Of a stretch of DNA of 64,000 nt, positions 56,776 through 64,000 are shown piece by piece. The DNA comes from Thuidium tamariscinum (taxonomy: Eukaryota > Streptophyta > Bryopsida > Hypnales > Thuidiaceae). Each line of letters begins with the position of its first letter. The stretch's first letter is position 1. The stretch spans positions 1,116,001 through 1,180,000 of the forward strand of contig OX344754.2 in assembly GCA_947034885.2 (NCBI GenBank), given 5' to 3'. The notes beneath the pieces are model-generated. The model ran no database searches, had not been told where the DNA came from, and saw only the letters and a list, made by a program, of their open reading frames with translations. The translations under genes and the position numbers were made by a program.

Positions 56776-59256
56776 ATGAGTGTGGTAGGGCTGGACGTCG
56801 GGAATGAGAACTGCATCGTGGGCGTGGCGAGGCAGCGCGGGATCGACGTGGTGCTGAACGATGAGTCGAAGCGCGAGACGCCGGGCATGGTGTCGTTCGG
56901 GGACAAGCAGCGGTTTGTGGGCGTGGCGGGGGCGGCGTCGGCCATGATGAACCCTAGAAACACGATTTCGCAGATCAAGCGCCTGATAGGGCGTCCGTTC
57001 TCGGATCCTGAACTCCAGAGGGACTTGCGTTTGTTCCCTTACTCCGTGTCTGAGGGTCCGGACGGATTCCCGCTGATCAACGTGCAGTACTTGAACGAGT
57101 CTCGTCAGTTCACGCCCACGCAGGTGCTGGGGATGCTTCTTTCGAATTTGAAGACCATCGCGGAGAAGAACCTGGGCACTTCTGTGGTGGATTGCGTGAT
57201 TGGCGTGCCTGTGTACTTCACGGAGCTCCAGCGTCGCGCGTACTTGGACGCCGCGCAGGTGGCCGGTCTGCATCCGCTGCGTTTGATGCACGAGACGACG
57301 GCGACGGCTCTGGCGTATGGGATCTACAAGACTGATTTGTCCGACTCTGAGCCTCTGAATGTGGCTTTCGTGGACATTGGTCACGCGAGCATGCAGGTGT
57401 GCATTGCCGCGTTCAAGAAGGGTCAGCTGAAGATTTTAGGTCATGCGTTCGAGCGTTGCCTGGGTGGTCGCGACTTCGACGAGGTTCTGTTCGATCACTT
57501 CGCGGCGAAGTTCAAGGAGGAGCTGAAGATGGACGTTCCTTCGAACCCTCGCGCGAGTCTGCGTCTTCGGACGGGTTGCGAGAAGGCGAAGAAGATTTTG
57601 AGTGCGAATCCGATCGCTCCTCTGAACATCGAGTGCTTGATGGACGAGAAGGACGTCCGCGGCGTGATCAAGCGCGACGAATTCGAGGAGTTGGCGAAGG
57701 GCATCTTGGAGAAGGTGAGGGGTCCTTGCGAGCGCGCGCTGGCTTCGTCGAAGCTGAGCGTGGACCAGATATTCGCCGTGGAGGTGGTGGGTTCGGGTTC
57801 TCGCGTGCCTGCGGTGCTTAAGATTCTGAGCTCCGTGTTCGGGAAGGAGCCCAGTCGCACGATGAACGCGAGCGAGTGCATCGCGCGCGGTTGCACTCTG
57901 CAGTGCGCGATGTTGAGCCCTACGTTCCGCGTTCGCGATTTCGAGGTTCAGGATTCTTTCCCTTTCGCAATTGGTCTTTCTTGGAAGGGTGCGGCTCCGG
58001 AGACGGAGGGCGAAGAGGAGGTTTCTTCGAACAACGTGGTGTTCGTGAAAGGCAATCCCGTCCCGAGCACGAAGCTGCTGACTTTTTACCGTTCGAGCAC
58101 GTTCTCGATCGATGCGTTTTACGAGGAGAGTGCGGAGCTTCCCCCGAACATGAGCCCTCGGATCGCGACGTTCACGATCGGTCCGTTCACTCCGACGGTG
58201 TCCGAGAAGGCGAAGATCAAGGTGAAGATCCGTTTGAATCTTCACGGCGTGGTGTCGTTGGAGGCGGCGACGATGATCGAGGAAGAGGAGGTGGAGGTCC
58301 CCGTGACGAAGAAGGAGGCCGCGGCGGCGGCGGCGGCGAAGGACGAGTCCGCGGAGAAGGCTGCGGCTCCCGCGTCGGACGGCCCTGCCGCGGAGTCGGG
58401 TGCGGAGAACGGTTCCGCGGAGGACGCCGTGAAGATGGAGACGGATGCCCCGAAGGTGGAGGTGGTGAAGAAGAAGACGAAGAGGACGGACGTTCCCGTG
58501 CACGAGGTGGTGTACGGCGGTCTGCCGGGTGCCGAATTGACGAAGGCGGTGGAGAAAGAGTACGAGATGGCCCTGCAGGATCGCGTGATGGAGGAGACGA
58601 AGGAGAGCAAGAACGCCGTGGAGGCTTACGTGTACAGCATGAGGAACAAGTTGTACGAGAAGCTTCAGGACTACGTGACGGACTCGGAGCGCGACGAGAT
58701 GTCTTCGAGGCTGCAGGAGACGGAGGACTGGTTGTACGAGGACGGGGAAGACGAGATCAAGAGCGTTTACACCGCGAAGCTGGCGGAGCTGAAGAAGCTC
58801 GGAGATCCGATGGAGTCGAGGCAAAGAGAGGAGGAGCTCCGTGGTCCTGCGACGCGTGAGTTGAGCTACTGCATTTCGAGCTTCCGCGAGGCGGCTCAGA
58901 GCAAGGACCCGAAGTTCGACCACATCGACGCCGCGGACAAGGAGAAGGTGATCAGCGAGTGCAACAAGGCGGAGGAGTGGTTCAAGGACAAGAAGCAGCA
59001 ACAGGACGCCCTTCCCAAATCTGCGAACCCGGTTCTCCTGACAGCGGAGCTGAAGAAGAAGACGGAGGTTTTGGACAGATTCTGCAAGCCGATCATGACG
59101 AAGCCTCGTCCCCCGCCGCCGAAGCCGTCTCCGAGCGCGGAGTCGAAGGCCGCTCCAGCCGGTCCCGCTGCCGACGCTTCTGCTGCGGAGCCCATGGATA
59201 CCGACGCCCCCGTCCCTTCGTCCGCGGCGGAGCCCGAGTCCATGCAGACTGAGTAG
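56776..59256 (+). CDS. HSP110-class chaperone (plant HSP70-14/15 type), intronless
   Basis: 826 residues, close to the ~830 of Arabidopsis HSP70-14/15. The start MSVVGLDVGNENCIVGVARQ is exactly the conserved N-terminus; the frame is open a little further upstream but without homology. The nucleotide-binding domain covers ~1-385 (QIKRLIGRPFSDPELQRD, IGVPVYFTELQRRAYLDAA, FVDIGHASMQVC, RCLGGRDFDEVLF, VVGSGSRVPAVLKIL). A beta domain follows, then an Ala/Glu/Lys-rich insert at ~512-575 and a helical domain. The tail PMDTDAP...MQTE repeats the METDAP motif of the insert. These proteins act in the cytosol and nucleus as nucleotide-exchange factors for HSP70 and as holdases. No intron, stop or frameshift is present. 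GC at third positions is very high, unlike everything else here. It could be a functional retrogene or a GC-biased native gene. Confidence 0.95.
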   Translation: MSVVGLDVGNENCIVGVARQRGIDVVLNDESKRETPGMVSFGDKQRFVGVAGAASAMMNPRNTISQIKRLIGRPFSDPELQRDLRLFPYSVSEGPDGFPLINVQYLNESRQFTPTQVLGMLLSNLKTIAEKNLGTSVVDCVIGVPVYFTELQRRAYLDAAQVAGLHPLRLMHETTATALAYGIYKTDLSDSEPLNVAFVDIGHASMQVCIAAFKKGQLKILGHAFERCLGGRDFDEVLFDHFAAKFKEELKMDVPSNPRASLRLRTGCEKAKKILSANPIAPLNIECLMDEKDVRGVIKRDEFEELAKGILEKVRGPCERALASSKLSVDQIFAVEVVGSGSRVPAVLKILSSVFGKEPSRTMNASECIARGCTLQCAMLSPTFRVRDFEVQDSFPFAIGLSWKGAAPETEGEEEVSSNNVVFVKGNPVPSTKLLTFYRSSTFSIDAFYEESAELPPNMSPRIATFTIGPFTPTVSEKAKIKVKIRLNLHGVVSLEAATMIEEEEVEVPVTKKEAAAAAAAKDESAEKAAAPASDGPAAESGAENGSAEDAVKMETDAPKVEVVKKKTKRTDVPVHEVVYGGLPGAELTKAVEKEYEMALQDRVMEETKESKNAVEAYVYSMRNKLYEKLQDYVTDSERDEMSSRLQETEDWLYEDGEDEIKSVYTAKLAELKKLGDPMESRQREEELRGPATRELSYCISSFREAAQSKDPKFDHIDAADKEKVISECNKAEEWFKDKKQQQDALPKSANPVLLTAELKKKTEVLDRFCKPIMTKPRPPPPKPSPSAESKAAPAGPAADASAAEPMDTDAPVPSSAAEPESMQTE

Positions 59257-61074
59257 TGGTGTCCCCGGTATAGGAACTTACGAGAGTAGAAGAGCGCTTC
59301 TTGATTAGGACTACGTATTATGAGTAGATACCTGTAGTTCAGCCGTCGCACAATCCCCGAGAGTCCTGCATGTTAGAGAAGGGGCGGCCTTGATATGAGT
59401 TCTGTGCAGTGGCTATCTATTTTTTTTGAGGAGCAAAGCGGCGTCGTCAGGACTATAATTTTTGCCGACTGTGCTCCCCATCCCTCCAATTAACGGGCCT
59501 CGCAGCCTGCAGGCATTCTGATCTTGACCAAGTTGTTGTATGACTTCGTGCTTTCCATCCTTTTTGTGTTTGTCATGTGTATTTGAGTTGGTACGCGTGT
59601 GGGTTGTGTGTATCGGTTTCTAGAGGTTAAGCTTTTGAGTTCGTCGCAGGTCGATGGAGGTCGAAGTGGATGCTGTAAGGAGGGAGGGTGGTTAATCCGT
59701 TTCTTATGTTTAACTGCTGTTTGTCTGGGTTATTGGAGTGCTGTTGTGAACCCCTAAAGGACTGGTGATAGTTTCTGCATTTCTCTGGTTTTCTTGACTA
59801 GTTGTAAGAAGCTTAATTCCTCATTGTCACTGGAAATGAAAGAAAGCTTATGGACCCTCCCTATGAAAAAAAGATCATTAAATTCGTGCAATTTTTGAAA
59901 TAATGCCACCATTGACTAGGTTGGTGAAAGATTTTCAGTTACGCAGTACTTCTGCATATGTTGGAATGGGAATGTTGAAATCAAAATGCTCGAAAGTACT
60001 CCAAAATTTTGATTTTTTTTCCACGAAAACATACTCTGTATCATGTATCATTCTGATATTGATGTGTAGTTTTTTTTCGAATCGATTTGAAGTCTAGAAA
60101 AAAAGACATGAGGATGTGAAGTGACACTTGAGAGCATCTTTCCAATTCTCAAAAAATTCACCAAAAATTGCACATTTGGTCATTTCTTGATCAAGATTGC
60201 ACCAATAGATTTATTGTTAAATATCATGTAGGATCTCTTTGTTGTATTGTTCACCTTCCATGAAGATTGCTAGTAAGCTATGAATTCCTTCGAGGTGAAT
60301 TAAGGGAAATTTGTTGGTTGGAGAACTTATAAAGTAGGCTAATTGGGGCCGGGAAAAAATCTGAGTTTTTGTTGATTTGAGATAAGATAAAGCAACCCAT
60401 TGCAGTGAGAATGTAGAGTCTACCTTCATGCCATAGGTGAAATTTTTCAAAATTTCCCCTACATGAAGGCAAGTGTAAGAAATAGTAAGAGCAATTGAAG
60501 TTATATTTTTTAGACCAAGTATGAATTTGTAATGAATTTTTGAAGTGATTTGCCCAAAAGATTCAGTGGGCTACCAACAAAAATTGTATCCAATATGCTC
60601 ATCTTAATCACCTAAAGCAAGCACAATAATTTCTAATATAGAAGGCCATAAATGGTTATTTTCTACAATGATTTATACTAAAGAAGAAGAAGGATGTTCC
60701 TAATGAGGTCACTAATCACAACATTGGCGGTTAGGTTAGACATTGATTGTGACTTGGAAAAACATTATAGGATCATTAGGTGTCCATTATGGATCATTTG
60801 ACTACAATAGACTATTCTACTTCACCCATCTCGTCTACCAAAGTTATTTGATGACATCGAGTGCCTTAGGGCAGAGCCTAACTAAGCTATTCTCATTCTC
60901 ATAGCCAAAGCATTGCTTTAATTTCTTTTGAACGCCCCTCATTTCTAACCAATATGGTTTTATAATCAAAGTAATTTATTGGTACAAAGAGAAGCACTTC
61001 ACCAATTTCAACCACTTGTTTGTAGAACTATCCCATCTACATCCATTCTTACCTAAAGAGTACATCATTGCCTA
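59257..61074. other. 3' flank of the HSP110 gene, then AT-rich spacer
   Basis: 59257-59740 keeps gene-like composition and is probably 3' UTR and flank. GAACCCCTAAAGGAC at 59749-59763 looks like one end of a TTAA-type family 5 element. Beyond it the sequence is AT-rich with no gene recognised. Confidence 0.45.
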
Positions 61075-61490
61075 GTAGGCAGTCCAAAATTAATGCTTTG
61101 TGTTTGCAAAAGAGTTCCATCTAAGTTCATGAATGAATAGCACATTATTGCCAAGTGGATAGTTTGAAAGATTCATATTTGTTAAAAAGTCCTACAAGAG
61201 AACCCCATCAAAGTTTTCAGATGAACAATACATCATTATTGGTGGATAGTTTGAAAGCTTTGTTTTCACAAAAGATGATCTTATCCACGTTCTTACATAA
61301 ACAACATATTGTTGTAAGGTGGATAGTTTGAAAGCTTTGTATATGCGAAAGAGTCACATCCAAATTTTTGTCTAAATAACACATCATTCCTAAATGGATA
61401 GTTTTAAAACGTTGTGTTCACAATAAATTCCCATCAAAATTCTTGCTTAAATACATAGCACATTGTGACCACATGGATAGTCTAAATGAT
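61075..61490 (+). repeat. Degenerate ~80-bp tandem repeat, about six units
   Basis: The anchor word GTGGATAGTTTGAAAGCTTT or a variant recurs near 61075, 61157, 61242, 61319, 61395 and 61473. Each is followed by an AAAGAGTTCCATC.AAGTTC-like phrase and ACATCATT. Non-coding. Confidence 0.75.
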
Positions 61491-61607
61491 AATTATGTAC
61501 AAAAGCATCGTATCTAGAGTTCCATCAAAGTTCTTGCCTAATAGAGCAAAATTGCTGAGTAAATTAGTAGACCACATCAATCAGACCTTGACCACTTGAC
61601 TTGGCAT

Positions 61608-61915
61608 AAGCTATTGATGATAGTCTATCATATCATGGCTTGACCTAGCTAATAGCATAAGCTATTGAAGATAGTCTATCTATGATGGCTCGACTTGACA
61701 ACATAAGCTATTGAAAATAGTCTACTCTTTGATGGCTTAATCTAATAATACAAGCTATTGAAAATAGTCTACTCTTTGATGGCTTAATCTAACAATACAA
61801 GCTATTGAAGATAGTCTATCCTATGAAGGCTTGACTTGACAACAAAAGCTATTGAAGATAGTCTACTATGAGATGGATTCATTTTACAATATAAGCTACT
61901 GAAGATAGTATAACA
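61608..61915 (+). repeat. 47-bp tandem repeat, seven units
   Basis: AAGCTATTGAAGATAGTCTA or a one-change variant starts at 61608, 61659, 61705, 61752, 61799, 61846 and 61893, spacing 46-51 and mostly exactly 47. Each is followed by a GATGGCTTGACTTGACAAC-like arm. Confidence 0.9.
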
Positions 61916-62399
61916 TGTGACACCTAAAATTGCCAAAAGATTGCTATGTAGGGAGACTTAATCATTCCAACCTTGATGGATGGATCTTACATGCTCCATT
62001 AAAGATAGTTTAACAAGAGCCTTGTGAAAGTACTATGGTGGGCACTTCTAAAAGCACCATTGTTTGAAAGTTGTCATCATCACTCTATATGCATTTCCAA
62101 AATCAATATGTATCTATATGGAAGAAACAATTTTAGAAACTCTACCAAAAAAATATTTGACCATTCATAAAAATTGCATACAATATCAAAATGCCACATT
62201 CTATTGTGCATTAGAACCTAACTTCACTTATCAACAACAAAACATGAAAATTTGACTAGTTTAACTAAAGTAGTGAGGCACACTAGCAAAAAGTGACGGT
62301 TTGGGAGAGGGACACTTTACAAAGAAGACATATGGGGAGTGAACATCATTCAATGAGAGTTTGGGTAATCTCAAGATGAGAGCTTAAGATGAGAGCTTA
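61916..62399. other. Spacer, nothing recognised
   Basis: No coding region or repeat structure defined between the 47-bp array and the MITE. Confidence 0.4.
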
Positions 62400-63136
62400 G
62401 GGATTTCTTGCAAGAAACACTTGTCCTATTTTTTGTCCCCTTTACCTCCAATAGGTAGTTTTTTGCCCATAACTTATGCATCTTTTGTCTTTTTGTCTTG
62501 AAACTTGGAATGAAGGTACATAAAAAAACTTTTAAATGTTCAATAATATTTTCAACTTTTTAGAAATTAGTTTACTATTTTTAACCTACCCCTAATTGGA
62601 TGTCTACCTTGGCCATTTGGAGGGGGTAGTCCTATTTTTTACCAGAAAATGAGAATTTGAAGCCACAAATTGGATGCATTTGAGGTCTACTAAAATTACA
62701 AGGACTTACAATGAGTTTTTATGAAAATAGAAGCTTGTGTATTGTGCACATGGAGTAAAAGTGACCTTCCTTTGCGCAAAGGCTACAAAGTGGAAAAAAA
62801 TTTCCTACAAGAATTTTTTGGTGCAATGCAAGCGCAACCTTCTTTAGCAAAATGGTGTTTTTTATTGAATTTTTTTCTAATTACTAAAAATGACACCCCC
62901 CCCCCCCCTTTTTTGCTATTTTCAACTATGAGTGGCTTCTGTAGTACTTTGTAGTAGTCAATAGTACTACATAGTACTAACTAACGGTCTAGATCTATAG
63001 GCACCTTGAATTGACCATTAAGATTTGCAAGTGCACTATTGGCGTGTAGTATTGGTAGTATTGCATAGTACTACCAATCTTGTGGCTAAAAATTGCATTT
63101 TTGAGCCAACAATGTGAAATGTTTCTTGCAATCACC
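62400..63136 (-). mobile_element. TIR MITE family 1, copy 3, inverted (737 bp)
   Basis: Starts GGGATTTCTTGCAAGAAACA and ends TGTTTCTTGCAATCACC. The interior is the reverse of the copies at 8084 and 10398 (CTCCAATAGGTAGTTTTTTG; GTAGTATTGGTAGTATTGCA; GCATTTTTGAGCC). It contains a run of 14 C at about 62896-62909. A clear target duplication is not visible. Confidence 0.82.
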
Positions 63137-64000
63137 ATTGATCTCAAATAACCCATTGAAGACATTCTAACAAGTATCCCTATAAAACTTTAGTATATAA
63201 GGTAACCATGTAGAAAGAAAACATCAACCAAACCTTGATGGCTTGACTTGACATTTAATCCATTAAAGATAATTGACAATGACTTGTGAAAATATTTGAA
63301 GCTATTTGTACTTATTAATTGGAATTTGTTTGTAGAACCATGCCATTTGAATTCTGTCAAAGAATAAACAATATGAAAGCCTAGAGTCTATTTTAATTAT
63401 TCCTATTTGCAACACATTATGAAGTTAGAGTTTAGTCATATGAATTCCAAAAAAATGCATTCTATGAGAATCTAGGATGTCCCTTTGGCCACCAACAAGA
63501 TCCAACAAAATACATAGGATCCATGATGCTCAAAGTCTCATTTGGATGAATTTAGATTTTGTGACTTTATTGCAAAGTCTTTGAACCTCAATGACTTCTG
63601 TACAAGAAATTGGTAGGACCAACAATCAACTAGTGTGAAAAAATAGAAGGTGATATATAGCCACTATTGTTATGAAATTGACAAATTTTAGCTACTTTCC
63701 ATTTATAATCTAAGGCTAATAACTAGGTTGCTAGAGGCAAGTGTGTTCTTCAATAAGTCGGACATTGCTCCTGGGTTAGCCATCAAGGGGCTAGGAGTGC
63801 TTGGATGGAGTAGGGGTGGACATCACTTTAAAATTGGTTGCAGTGACGAATCTTTGCTTCATCATCCATTGCTTCCAATTGAAATGAAATTTGGAGCTTC
63901 ATTTCAAATCAAGCATGTCTTTGAAAGATGATGAGTGTAGCCTTTGCAAATTTGAAGTTGAAGGAAAGTAGGCAATGGCAATTTGATATTACAAAATGAA
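63137..64000. other. Spacer to the window edge, nothing recognised
   Basis: AT-rich. The open frame at 63728-63931 has no recognisable domain and its composition is not distinctive. Confidence 0.4.

Noticed and set aside
57436-59001. A 521-codon open frame on the minus strand of the HSP110 gene, and a 327-codon plus-strand frame at 57876-58859
   Set aside because: Both are out-of-frame shadows of a GC-rich gene: Arg/Leu- or Gly/Arg-rich strings with no domain.

Overview
This is plant nuclear DNA. It is AT-rich, gene-poor, packed with short non-autonomous transposons, and carries spliceosomal introns. The best clue to the host is a decayed immune-receptor gene at the left edge. It joins a protein-kinase exon to an NB-ARC exon and a long LRR exon, an architecture (kinase-NBS-LRR, 'PNL') known from mosses, and its LRR consensus (LPKEVGNLTSL...L.GCSSLVA) is moss-like. 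I infer a moss or close bryophyte relative. The species cannot be named from this window.

Layout. 1-6.1 kb: kinase-NB-ARC-LRR pseudogene. 6.2-12 kb: transposon-rich spacer. 12.1-16.3 kb: a block of gene pieces (5'-truncated DCN1-like gene, first exon of an unrecognised gene) split by a Mutator/foldback-type element and closed by a small hairpin. 16.3-33 kb: transposons, minisatellites and a GC-richer LTR-like stretch. 33.2-36.1 kb: a second block of gene pieces (5'-truncated proteasome beta type-2, Sec61-beta) closed by the same hairpin. 36.1-42.4 kb: a large inverted-repeat element and several TTAA-flanked elements. 42.5-45.4 kb: an intact CPP1-type (DUF3353) chloroplast gene. 45.4-56.3 kb: further mobile DNA. 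56.4-59.3 kb: an intact, intronless, GC-rich HSP110-class chaperone gene. 59.3-64 kb: tandem repeats and another MITE copy.

Only two genes look functional, CPP1 and HSP110. They are unrelated in role (plastid protein biogenesis; HSP70 co-chaperone) and simply sit in separate islands. The rest is mostly a record of transposition: TIR elements with clean target-site duplications that suggest CACTA, Tc1/mariner, PIF/Harbinger, Mutator and Helitron origins. There are also several families flanked by TTAA with CCC-starting ends, which is the piggyBac signature and unexpected in a land plant. No complete transposase, reverse transcriptase, rRNA, tRNA or CRISPR was recognised. Several insertions are nested, and two can be checked against an 'empty' second copy inside this same window.
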